In this document: positions 17,005 to 24,664 of the stretch, piece after piece | How positions within the stretch are numbered: the first letter of the stretch is position 1 | Layout of the letters: each line of letters opens with the position of its first letter | Source of the DNA: Paracidovorax wautersii | GTDB lineage: Bacteria > Pseudomonadota > Gammaproteobacteria > Burkholderiales > Burkholderiaceae_C | NCBI RefSeq assembly: GCF_031453675.1 | Contig: NZ_JAVIZX010000001.1 | Location: 1,054,001 to 1,118,000 of the forward strand | Length of the DNA: 64,000 nucleotides | Direction of reading: 5' to 3' | Made by a program: the position numbers and the translations under genes | Notes under the pieces: model-generated | Seen by the model: the letters and a program-made list of their open reading frames with translations, nothing else | What the model was told of the DNA's origin: nothing | Databases searched by the model: none

Positions 17005-17628
17005 TCAGTGCGACAGGTGCAGGCCGCACTCGCGGTTGTCTTCGCCCTTGGTCGGGTCGACATAGTCGAAGTTGTTCGGCAGGCCGTGCGTCTGGCAGTA
17101 CTCGTACAGGTCCTTGGACGACCAGTGAAGCAGCGGCGCGACCTTGACCAGCCCATCGGGGTTGATGCTCACCGGGTCCATCTGAGCGCGCACGGCCGTA
17201 TCGGTGGCGCGCAGCGCGGTGAACCAGACCTGCGGCGCGGTCTCGCGCAACGCACGGGCGAAAGGTTCGAGCTTGACCTCTTCGGTAAAGGCGGCGTGGC
17301 GCGGATCGTCCAGCGCCGGCGTGGGGCCTTCCACGGCCTCGCGGTGCGCGCGCGAGCGCCGCGGCAGGTAGATCTTCAGGTTCAGGCCCAGCAGGCGGGT
17401 GACCTCGTCGGCAAAGCGGTAGGTGGCCTCGGTGTTGTAGCCGTTGTCCATCCACACCACGGGCACATCGGGCTGGGCGCGCGTGACAATGTGCAGGATC
17501 ACCGCCTCGAACGGGCGGAAGTTGGTGGTCACGATGGCGGGGCGGCCCAGGCCGATGGCCCAGTCCACAAGGCCCTGGGCATTGCGGCCAAGGGTGGCAT
17601 TGATGTGTGCGAGGTCGATTGCGCTCAT
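17005..17628 (-). CDS. Phosphoadenosine phosphosulfate reductase family protein (CysH-like, short)
   Basis: Probable assimilatory (phospho)adenylyl-sulfate reductase of 207 aa. It has the nucleotide-binding start TTNFRPFEAVILHI (33-46), VVWMDNGYNTEATYRFADEV, WFTALRATDT and the catalytic Cys201 in the C-terminal ECGLH motif. APS reductases carry extra paired Cys for a 4Fe-4S cluster; none is seen here, so PAPS would be the expected substrate. It is about 35 residues shorter than E. coli CysH. It stands alone, with no other cys gene nearby. The start at 17628 follows a GGAGC. Confidence 0.82.
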   Translation of the reverse strand: MSAIDLAHINATLGRNAQGLVDWAIGLGRPAIVTTNFRPFEAVILHIVTRAQPDVPVVWMDNGYNTEATYRFADEVTRLLGLNLKIYLPRRSRAHREAVEGPTPALDDPRHAAFTEEVKLEPFARALRETAPQVWFTALRATDTAVRAQMDPVSINPDGLVKVAPLLHWSSKDLYEYCQTHGLPNNFDYVDPTKGEDNRECGLHLSH

Positions 17629-17750
17629 GGCGGTGCTCCGTCGGGTCTGCAGCGCGCCAGCGGCCTGGCCGGCGTGCGGGGCTCCGATTGTGCCTCCCGC
17701 GCCACACCTTGGCCGCGGCAGGGTCAAGCAGGGCCGAGGCGGCGCACAAT

Positions 17751-17782
17751 ATCAAGAATCATTCCCATTCGCTTTTTATAAT
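17751..17782 (+). promoter_or_regulatory. Fur-like site and -10 box upstream of the ECF sigma gene
   Basis: AAGAATCATTCCCATT contains the perfect dyad GAAT-C-ATTC (17756-17764) and resembles half a Fur box. TATAAT follows at 17777-17782, 10 bases before the sigma ATG. This spacing would let Fur block the promoter when iron is plentiful. Confidence 0.6.
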
Positions 17783-17792
17783 TCGGCCCGCC

Positions 17793-18374
17793 ATGCCGCT
17801 GTCCGACGCCACCGCCCTGCGCTCCCCTTCCCCTGCCGAGCCGCTGCTCGCCGTGCTGGTGCAGCACTACGAGGACCTGGTGCGCTCGCTGCGCCACCGC
17901 TTCGGGGAGGAATGCCATCCGCGCGAGATCGTCAACGACCTGTGCGTGCGGCTGCTGGAGCGGCCGGTGCCGGCGGACATCGCCAACCCGCTGGCCTTTC
18001 TGCGCAGCGTGGCGCGCGACCTGGCCATCGACCGCTACCGCCGCCAGACCCGCCGTCCCGAGACGGTGCTGGACGGCCTGGCGCTGGAGGAGCTGCCCGC
18101 GCCCACCGCCGCCCCCCGGCTGTCGCCGCCCGAATTGGCCGTGGCGGCCGCGCAGCACCAGCGCGCCCTGCTCGCGGCCATCCAGCAGCTGCCGCCGGCC
18201 AGCCGCGACGCCTTCATCCTGACCAAGCTCTACGGCATGCCGCAGGACGAGGCCGCCCGGCGCATGGGCATCTCGCGCGGCATGGTGGCGCGCCACCTCG
18301 CCCGCGCCCTGCGCGACGTGGAGCCGGTGCTGGGCACCCCGCCGGCACGCGCCTGCGCCGACCATGCCGGCTGA
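17793..18374 (+). CDS. ECF sigma factor, FecI-like (iron uptake)
   Basis: Extracytoplasmic-function sigma factor of 193 aa that would direct transcription of the downstream receptor gene. Region 2 (about 14-85) includes LRHRFGEECHPREIVNDLCV and FLRSVARDLAIDRYRRQTRR. Region 4 (about 125-180) has QLPPASRDAFILTKLYGMPQ and the helix-turn-helix RRMGISRGMVARHLARAL. A FecR-type anti-sigma gene overlaps its end by 11 bases and a TonB-dependent receptor follows, the standard cell-surface signalling set. A Fur-like site lies in its promoter. Confidence 0.9.
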   Translation: MPLSDATALRSPSPAEPLLAVLVQHYEDLVRSLRHRFGEECHPREIVNDLCVRLLERPVPADIANPLAFLRSVARDLAIDRYRRQTRRPETVLDGLALEELPAPTAAPRLSPPELAVAAAQHQRALLAAIQQLPPASRDAFILTKLYGMPQDEAARRMGISRGMVARHLARALRDVEPVLGTPPARACADHAG

Positions 18375-19344
18375 CCGATCCGCCGCGGCCGGCCGCCCGC
18401 GCCCGCCCGGTCCCCGCAGCGCGCACCGCCCCATCGACGAGGCCCTGGCGCCCTTCGCCGATCTGCTGCGCCAGCAGCTGCCCACCCCGGAAGAGATCGA
18501 GCAGACGGCGGCGGCCCGCCGTCGTGTCCCGCGCACCGCCCAACGCACGGCCGCGGCCACTGCGGCGGCAGTGGCCGCCCTGGCCGTGCTGCTGTGGACC
18601 GATCCGGCCCTGCTGCGCCAGACGCTCGCCACCGCCGTGGGCGAGCGCAGCACCACCGTGCTGGCCGACGGCAGCGAGGTGCGGCTGAACACCGGCTCGC
18701 GCGTGGAGGTGGCGCAGCATCTGCGCTCGCGCCGGCTGGTGCTGGTCGCGGGCGAGGCGTCGTTCCAGGTGGCGCACGCGCCCTGGCATGGCATCGCGGC
18801 CGGTCTGGAGCGTCCGTTCACCGTGCAGGCCGGCCGTGCGGTGGTGGAAGACATCGGCACCGTTTTCAATGTGCGCCGCCACGGCGAAGAAGGCCAAGGG
18901 GACCAAGTGGGCCACGCAGGCGGCGGCCAGGGCACGGGCGTGGCCGTGCTGCAGGGGCGCGTGCGCGTGCACACCGTGGCCGGCGATGCACCGCCAGTGG
19001 AACTGGCCGCGGGCGAGTCGCTGCACATTCCGCCCCGCGGGGCGCTGCCGGCGCCGCGCCCTGCGTCGGAGGCGGCCGCTGCCGCCCAGGCCTGGCGCGA
19101 CGGCTGGCTGGTGCTGGACGCCACGCCCCTGTCCGCCGCGGTGGCCGAGATGCAGCGCCACCGCGCCGCGCCCATCGTGCTGGCGGATGCGCAGACCGCC
19201 GCCCTGCGCGTGTCCGGCCAGTTCCACCTGGACCGGCTCGACCAGCTCATCGATCTGCTGCCGCGCCTGGCACCGGTGCAGGTGCTGCGCCAGGCCGATG
19301 GCAGCGTGCACATCGGGGCAGGGGCGCCCGCGCACAGGCACTGA
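18364..19344 (+). CDS. FecR family anti-sigma regulator
   Basis: Inner membrane signal relay of 326 aa between the receptor and the ECF sigma factor. The N-terminus is cytoplasmic with an IDEALAPFADLLRQQL segment. One transmembrane helix lies near 58-75 (ATAAAVAALAVLLWT). The periplasmic FecR domain contains TVLADGSEVRLNTGSRVEV and VVEDIGTVFNVRRH. The C-terminal region resembles the STN-like FecR end (VLDATPLSAAVAEMQRH). It overlaps the sigma gene by 11 bases. The N-terminal domain is short and lacks the usual W-rich segment. Confidence 0.88.
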   Translation: MPADRSAAAGRPRPPGPRSAHRPIDEALAPFADLLRQQLPTPEEIEQTAAARRRVPRTAQRTAAATAAAVAALAVLLWTDPALLRQTLATAVGERSTTVLADGSEVRLNTGSRVEVAQHLRSRRLVLVAGEASFQVAHAPWHGIAAGLERPFTVQAGRAVVEDIGTVFNVRRHGEEGQGDQVGHAGGGQGTGVAVLQGRVRVHTVAGDAPPVELAAGESLHIPPRGALPAPRPASEAAAAAQAWRDGWLVLDATPLSAAVAEMQRHRAAPIVLADAQTAALRVSGQFHLDRLDQLIDLLPRLAPVQVLRQADGSVHIGAGAPAHRH

Positions 19345-19387
19345 GCGGGCGGAACACCGGCACCAGCGACGGGAAGGTTCAGGCATC

Positions 19388-19443
19388 CAATGACCCTCCA
19401 GCGCTCATCTATCAAGCGCATATAGCTACCAAATAAATAGCAA
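19388..19443 (-). repeat. Dispersed palindromic repeat, copy 4
   Basis: TGACCCTCCAGCGCTCATCT followed by ATCAAGCGCATATAGCTACC and AAATAAATAGCAA. It lies between the fecR-like gene and the receptor gene. A weak hairpin (CCTGC/GCAGG, 19447-19463) and a T7 tract at 19469-19475 follow and might attenuate transcription into the receptor gene. Confidence 0.75.
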
Positions 19444-19581
19444 CTACCTGCCGCGATTGCAGGCCGGCTTTTTTTGCAGCCCCAGGTGTACAAACCCGCG
19501 CGCTGCAGCGGCACACCTGCGCCGGGCCGGGCGCACTGCGCGCGCCGCCTCCGGCCCCGATCCATCCAGGAGCCTCTTTCC

Positions 19582-21990
19582 ATGTTCACCCCGTCATCCT
19601 TCCTCCGCCCGCCGCAGCGCCTGCGGCAGGCCGCGGCCGCCGCCACCCTGGGCCTGGCCGCCCTTGCCCACGCGCAATCCGTCACCGTGGACCTGCCCGC
19701 GCAGCCGCTGGCCCAGTCGCTGAACGCGCTGGCGCGCCAGAGCGGCGTGCAGATCGTGTTCATCACCGAGGTCACGCAAGGCCTGCAGGCGCCGGCCGTG
19801 CGCGGCACGCTGGACGTGCGGGAGGCGCTCGACCGCCTGGTCGCCCGCACGGGCCTGGTGGTGCGCGCGCAGGATGCGCGCACCTTCACCGTGGAGCAGG
19901 CCGCCAGCACCGGCGCCGCCGCCCAGCCGCTGGGCGCTGCAGGCGGGGGCGCGGCCGGCAGCGCGACCCTGGGCGAGGTGCGCGTGCAGGCCGCCCGCGG
20001 GGAGGACACGGCCTATTACGCGCCGTCTTCCGCCAGCGGCACCAAGACCGAGGCCCCGCTGCGCGACGTGCCCCAGACCATCGACGTGATCCCGCAGCAG
20101 GTGCTGCGCGACCAGGGCGCCCTGTCGCTGCAGGACGCCCTGCGCAACGTGGCCGGCGTGGGCCTGTCGCACGGCGACGGCCAGCGCGACCAGGTGAGCA
20201 TCCGCGGGTTCACCAGCATCGGCGACCAGTTCGTGGACGGCTTCCGCGATGACGCGCTGTACTTCCGCGACCTCTCCAACATCGAGCGCGTGGAGGTCGT
20301 GAAAGGCCCGGCCGCCGTGCTGTACGGGCGCGGCTCATCGGGCGGGCTGGTCAACCGCGTGACCAAGAAGCCGGGCGTGGACGTGTCCGACGTGGCCCTC
20401 ACCGTGGGCAGCTGGGCCGACAAGCGCGCCGAGTTCGACGTGGGCCGCGCGCCGGCGGGCAGCGACTGGTCCTGGCGCGTGACGGGCGCGGCCGAAGACG
20501 CCAACAGCTACCGCAGCCAGCAGTTCCTGGAACGCCAGACCATCGCCCCGTCCGTGCTGTGGAAGCCGGACGGTGCCACCTCGCTGATGCTGCAGGCCGA
20601 GTGGCTGCGCGACAAGCGCGTGACGGACTTCGGCATTCCCGCCTACCGCGGCCGGCCGGTGGACGTGAACCCGCGCACCTATTTCGGATCGGCCAACGCG
20701 CGCGATGCGGACACGTCCGAGTCCACCGTCGGCTCGTTCACCGCCACGTTCAACCACCGCTTCTCGGACACGCTGCGCGTGCGCAACGCGCTGCGCTACT
20801 ACCACTACGAGCTGGACCGCCAGAACACCCTGCCCGCCGGCACCACCAACGAGGCGGCCGGCACCGTGGCGCTCACGCGCTCGGGCGTGGACCGCTTCGA
20901 GCACGGCGTCTTCAACCAGACCGAGCTGATCCAGAACCTGCGCACCGGCAGCGTGGAGCACGAACTGCTGTACGGCCTGGAGCTGGGCCAGCAGAACAAG
21001 GACGCGCTGTCGTACACCGGCGGCACGCTGGCCACCGTGAACCTGTGGAACCCCGTGCTGCCTGTGGCGCCGCTCAACGGCGGCGGCGCCGTCTCGGCCA
21101 GCGCGCTCAACCGCTACACCACGCGCGCGCTGTACGTGCAGGACCAAGTTACTTTGAGCCCGCAGTGGAAGGTGCTGGCCGGCCTGCGCTACGACCGCTT
21201 CGGCCAGGAGACCGACAACCGCCTGGCCGGCCAGAGCGACTTCGACCGCACCGACACCACCTGGAGCCCGCGCGTGGGCCTGGTGTGGCAGCCCAGCAGC
21301 ACGCAGTCGTACTACGTGTCGGTGAGCCGCTCGTACCAGCCCTCGGCCGAGATGTTCGCGCTGTCGTCCACCAACGCGGCCATCAAGCCCGAGCAGACGA
21401 CCAACTACGAGATCGGCGCCAAGTTCGATCTGCTGGAAGGCCGCGCCACGGCCACGGCCTCGCTGTTCCAGCTGGAACGCACCGACATCAAGACCACCAA
21501 CCCCGCCGCGCCCACGCAGCTGATCCCCATCGGCACGCAGCGCACGCGCGGGCTGGAGCTTTCGCTGGCGGGCGAACTGCGCCCGGGCACGCAGGCCACG
21601 GTGAGTTACGCCTACCTGGACGCGCGCGTGACCGAGTCCAACACCGTGGACGCCGGCCAGAGCGTGCAGGGCAAGCGCGCCACCATCACGCCCAAGAACG
21701 CCCTCTCGGCCTGGCTGAGCCAGCGCCTGGGCGATGCCTGGACGGTGGGCGCCGGCGTGAACTACGTGGGCGCGCGCTTCGCCAACCCGGGCAACACGGT
21801 CACGCTGCCGTCGTACGCCGTGGTGGACGCCATGGCGCAGTACCGCATCGGCCCGGCGACGACACTGCAGCTGAACCTGCGCAACCTGTTCGACCGCACA
21901 TACATCGTGTCGGCCCACGGCAGCAGCCCCAACCTGAACCTGCCGGGCGCACCGCGCAACGCCTCGCTCACGCTGCGGCACAGCTTCTGA
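19582..21990 (+). CDS. TonB-dependent siderophore receptor with N-terminal signalling domain
   Basis: Outer membrane ferric-siderophore receptor of 802 aa. A signal peptide ends near ALAHA (residue 31). The STN signalling domain follows (about 38-105: LPAQPLAQSLNALARQSGVQ), then a TonB-box region, the plug (from PLRDVPQTIDVIPQQVL, with VVKGPAAVLYGRGSSGG) and a 22-strand barrel ending in NASLTLRHSF, with the C-terminal Phe required for outer membrane insertion. The STN domain means it signals through the FecR/FecI pair upstream. CAGGAGCC precedes the ATG. It resembles FpvA, FoxA and FhuE receptors; the ligand is not predictable. Confidence 0.93.
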   Translation: MFTPSSFLRPPQRLRQAAAAATLGLAALAHAQSVTVDLPAQPLAQSLNALARQSGVQIVFITEVTQGLQAPAVRGTLDVREALDRLVARTGLVVRAQDARTFTVEQAASTGAAAQPLGAAGGGAAGSATLGEVRVQAARGEDTAYYAPSSASGTKTEAPLRDVPQTIDVIPQQVLRDQGALSLQDALRNVAGVGLSHGDGQRDQVSIRGFTSIGDQFVDGFRDDALYFRDLSNIERVEVVKGPAAVLYGRGSSGGLVNRVTKKPGVDVSDVALTVGSWADKRAEFDVGRAPAGSDWSWRVTGAAEDANSYRSQQFLERQTIAPSVLWKPDGATSLMLQAEWLRDKRVTDFGIPAYRGRPVDVNPRTYFGSANARDADTSESTVGSFTATFNHRFSDTLRVRNALRYYHYELDRQNTLPAGTTNEAAGTVALTRSGVDRFEHGVFNQTELIQNLRTGSVEHELLYGLELGQQNKDALSYTGGTLATVNLWNPVLPVAPLNGGGAVSASALNRYTTRALYVQDQVTLSPQWKVLAGLRYDRFGQETDNRLAGQSDFDRTDTTWSPRVGLVWQPSSTQSYYVSVSRSYQPSAEMFALSSTNAAIKPEQTTNYEIGAKFDLLEGRATATASLFQLERTDIKTTNPAAPTQLIPIGTQRTRGLELSLAGELRPGTQATVSYAYLDARVTESNTVDAGQSVQGKRATITPKNALSAWLSQRLGDAWTVGAGVNYVGARFANPGNTVTLPSYAVVDAMAQYRIGPATTLQLNLRNLFDRTYIVSAHGSSPNLNLPGAPRNASLTLRHSF

Positions 21991-22020
21991 CCGGCCGGAG
22001 TACCCGGCACACGAACGACA

Positions 22021-22046
22021 AAGGGCGCCTGAGGCGCCCTTTTTTC
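22021..22046 (+). terminator. Rho-independent terminator after the siderophore receptor gene
   Basis: AAGGGCGCC-TGA-GGCGCCCTT with a T6 tract ends 55 bp after the receptor stop. The A residues on the left mean it may also serve the convergent lipoprotein operon. Confidence 0.85.
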
Positions 22047-22089
22047 CATGGTGAGGTCGGCGGTGGCCGTGCAGGGCCGCACCGCAGAG

Positions 22090-22800
22090 TCAGCGGCCCA
22101 GCTGCTCCAGCCACTGCTCCAGTTCGGCAGCTGCCTGGGCCGCGGCGTCCGCCAGGGCGCGCGTGCCGCCGACCGCATCGGCCGTGGTGGCGGGGCGCTG
22201 CACGACGAACACGCGCTGCGCCACCAGCTTCTCGCCGCCGGTGGTCGATTCGCCGATGGAGGCGCGCAGCCGCACCAGGGCGTTGCTGGCGTCGGGGGCG
22301 GAAAACACCTGGCTGAACTCCTCCAGCTGCACGCGCACCACCGTGGGCGGGCGGCCGTTGTCCAGCAGCTGGGCGATGCCTTCCTCGCCCAACAGCACGG
22401 CGCGGCGCTGGCCCATCTGGTCGCGCAGGGCCTGCTGCACCAGCTGGGCGGGCGGCTGGCTCCAGCGGGCCTGGCCGTAGGGCCGCAGCTGCTGCGCGTT
22501 GGCATAGGCCAGGCGGTAGAGCACGGCCGTGCTGCCTTCGGGCACGCCGGTGGTGCTGACCTCGGCCAATGCGACGGGCGGCAGTGCGGAGGCCGGGCCG
22601 GTGGACGGGCTGGCGGCCGAGGCCGGCGCCGTCACCGCCTGCGGCTGCGCCAGGCCCGGGCCGAAGTCGAACACCACCGCCCGCGTGGGCGGGGCGGGCA
22701 GCACCGAGCACCCGGCCAGCACCGCTGCCAATATCAAGCCAAAAAGGCCTCTAGCGCTTATGCAGCAAGCGCAAGCAGCTATATTTTTAGTAGTAAACAT
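22090..22800 (-). CDS. ABC transport auxiliary lipoprotein (PqiC-like) of an MCE operon
   Basis: Outer-membrane-directed lipoprotein of 236 aa, last gene of the Mla-like operon. The lipobox is LAAVLAGC (Cys31). The mature part has the auxiliary-lipoprotein core (STAVLYRLAYANAQQLRPYG, RWSQPPAQLVQQALRDQM, VRVQLEEFSQVF). These proteins support MCE complexes at the outer membrane. The ATG at 22800 is chosen because GGAGGA lies seven bases upstream; a start overlapping the mlaD-like stop at 22830 is also open. Codons 2-24 lie wholly within a dispersed repeat, so the signal peptide appears to be made from it. Confidence 0.85.
   Translation of the reverse strand: MFTTKNIAACACCISARGLFGLILAAVLAGCSVLPAPPTRAVVFDFGPGLAQPQAVTAPASAASPSTGPASALPPVALAEVSTTGVPEGSTAVLYRLAYANAQQLRPYGQARWSQPPAQLVQQALRDQMGQRRAVLLGEEGIAQLLDNGRPPTVVRVQLEEFSQVFSAPDASNALVRLRASIGESTTGGEKLVAQRVFVVQRPATTADAVGGTRALADAAAQAAAELEQWLEQLGR
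22731..22798 (-). repeat. Dispersed palindromic repeat, copy 5 (forms a lipoprotein signal peptide)
   Basis: One of the best copies: TATCAAGCCAAAAAGGCCTC, then TAGCGCTTATGCAGCAAGCG and CAAGCAGCTATATTTTTAG. Read on the minus strand it supplies codons 2-24 of the lipoprotein gene. Confidence 0.88.
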
Positions 22801-22826
22801 GCCCATTCCTCCACACGTGCGTTCGG

Positions 22827-23813
22827 TCATTGCGCCGGGCCCAGCCGCGGCGGGGGCACGAAGCCGGGCTCGCCCGGGCCGGCCGAGCCGCTGCCGTTGC
22901 CGTAGATGAGCGACTGCGGGTTGTCGCTGATGCCGCTGGCGGTGCGGCCCAGGCGGCGGGCGGCGCGGGCGGTTTCGTCGGCGGCGTTGTTCAGGCGCGG
23001 CAGCGACACGCGGCCGAATCGGTCGGCCGCGAGCGACAGGGTCTGCGAGCTGTCGGCGATCTTGTCGATGGGGCCGCCCTCGGCGCTGAGCTTGGCCACG
23101 GCGGTGCGCACTTCGGTGGCGGCCGCGGCGGCGTTGTCGCCCGCCGTGCGCAGCGACTGCAGCGTGGCCTGGGCGTCCTTCGCTACCGCGGGCACGGTGG
23201 CCAGCGCCGGGTCGAGCCGGGTGGCCACGGTCTGGTCGATGCGCTGCGTCAGGGTGTTGACGCTGCCGGTGGCCTTGGCCAGGTTGTCCAGGGCCAGCGC
23301 GAAGCGGGCCTGGTTCTCGTCGCCCAGCAGGGTGTTGATGCGCTCGGTGGCCTGCTGCACCTGCGCCAGGATGGCCGGGCCCTGCTCGGCCAGCTGGCTG
23401 AACGACGAGCTTTGCAGCGGCAGGCGCGGCAGGCCGCTTTCGCCGCGCGGCGGGGGCTGCAGCGGCGCGTCGGCATCGTCGAGCTGGACGTGGGCCAGCC
23501 CGGTCACGCCCTGGTAGCCCAGCGTGGCGAAGGTGGTGGGGCTGATGGGCGCGGTCTCATTCACGGCGATGCGGATCAGCACGTTGCCGCTGGCTTCGGG
23601 GTCGAAGCCGATGCGCGTGACCTTGCCCACGGCCACGCCCTTGTAGCGCACCGCCGCCTGCGGCTGCAGGCCGCTCACGCTGTCCTTGCTGGAGAGTTCA
23701 TAGAAGGTGTAGTCGGTGCGGTCGCGCGTGAGCCATAAACCCATGCCAGCCAGCAGCGCAGCCACCACCAGCACGAAGAGGCCCGCGGCCAGGGCGTGGG
23801 ACTTGTTTTCCAT
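22827..23813 (-). CDS. MlaD family (MCE domain) substrate-binding protein
   Basis: Periplasmic phospholipid-binding subunit of an MCE transporter, 328 aa. One N-terminal membrane anchor (about 8-28) is followed by a single MCE domain (YELSSKDSVSGLQPQAAVRY to about 125). A long helical tail follows, with repeated leucine-rich segments ending in a Pro/Gly-rich end. E. coli MlaD has 183 residues, so the tail is extra, as in many beta-proteobacterial homologues. The ATG overlaps the stop of the ATPase gene by 3 bases. Direction of lipid transport cannot be inferred. Confidence 0.88.
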   Translation of the reverse strand: MENKSHALAAGLFVLVVAALLAGMGLWLTRDRTDYTFYELSSKDSVSGLQPQAAVRYKGVAVGKVTRIGFDPEASGNVLIRIAVNETAPISPTTFATLGYQGVTGLAHVQLDDADAPLQPPPRGESGLPRLPLQSSSFSQLAEQGPAILAQVQQATERINTLLGDENQARFALALDNLAKATGSVNTLTQRIDQTVATRLDPALATVPAVAKDAQATLQSLRTAGDNAAAAATEVRTAVAKLSAEGGPIDKIADSSQTLSLAADRFGRVSLPRLNNAADETARAARRLGRTASGISDNPQSLIYGNGSGSAGPGEPGFVPPPRLGPAQ

Positions 23814-24664
23814 CAGCGGTCCTTGTCCCCGGAGGCATCGAGCGGCACGGGCGCCATGGCGCGCCGTCCGCGTTCCCCGAGGAAGAAGTGTTGAATGAAG
23901 GGATGCTCGAAGCGCACCACCTCCTGCGGCGTGCCCGACACGATCACGCGCCGCTCGGCCAGCACGGCCACGCGGGTGGAGAGCGCGAAGAGGGTGTCCA
24001 GATCGTGCGTGACCATGATCACGGTGAGCCCGAGCGAGGCATGCAGCTCGCGCAGCAGGTCGCAGAAGTCGTCCGAGCTGTTGGGGTCGAGCCCCGCGGT
24101 GGGCTCGTCCAGCAGCAGCAGCGGCGGGTCCATGATGAGGGCGCGCGCCAGCGCCACGCGCTTGACCATGCCGCCCGACAGGTCGGCCGGCATGCGCGTG
24201 GCGTGCTCGGGCTTGAGCCCCACCATCTGCAGCTTGACCATGGCCGCATCGCACACCACGCGCGGCGGCAGCGTGCCCTGCTCGCGCAGCGCGAAGGCGA
24301 TGTTGTCCAGCACATTGAAAGCCGAGAACAGCGCACCCTGCTGGAACAGCATGCCCACGCGGCTGGCCGCGCCGGCGCTGCCCAGCTCGGCCGCGGGCCG
24401 GCCCAGCACGGTCACGCGCCCCCGCGTGGGCTGCGTCAGGCCGAGGATGTGCCGCAGCAGCACGGTCTTGCCGGTGCCCGAGCCGCCCACCAGCGCGAGG
24501 ATCTCGCCGCGCTGCACGGTCAGGTCCAGGTTCTGGTGCACGGTGAAGGCCTCGTCGCCCTTGCCGAAGACGGTGGACAGCCCGGCGATCTCCACCGCAG
24601 CCTGGGGCGCCCCGCCCTCAGACGGCGCGGCGGCATGCAGCGGAGCGCAGGTCAGGCTCTTCAT
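23813..24664 (-). CDS. MlaF-like ABC transporter ATP-binding protein
   Basis: Cytosolic ATPase of the MCE lipid transporter, 283 aa. Walker A GGSGTGKT, Q-loop LFQQGALFSAFNV, signature LSGGMVKR, Walker B LLLLDEPTAGLDP and switch His in VTHDLDT are all present. The LFQQGALFSAF Q-loop and the signature with GMVKR are typical of MlaF rather than amino-acid importers. The N-terminus has about 20 extra residues. Its ATG overlaps the stop of the permease gene. Confidence 0.9.
   Translation of the reverse strand: MKSLTCAPLHAAAPSEGGAPQAAVEIAGLSTVFGKGDEAFTVHQNLDLTVQRGEILALVGGSGTGKTVLLRHILGLTQPTRGRVTVLGRPAAELGSAGAASRVGMLFQQGALFSAFNVLDNIAFALREQGTLPPRVVCDAAMVKLQMVGLKPEHATRMPADLSGGMVKRVALARALIMDPPLLLLDEPTAGLDPNSSDDFCDLLRELHASLGLTVIMVTHDLDTLFALSTRVAVLAERRVIVSGTPQEVVRFEHPFIQHFFLGERGRRAMAPVPLDASGDKDR

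Noticed and set aside
19446-19476. Terminator between the FecR-like and receptor genes
   Set aside because: The stem is only five base pairs and is separated from the T7 tract; it is too weak to call, though attenuation is possible.
20335-21981. Antisense open frame of 548 codons opposite the siderophore receptor
   Set aside because: Codon-shadow of a GC-rich gene with low-complexity Arg/Val/Gly/His content; the receptor on the other strand is clearly real.
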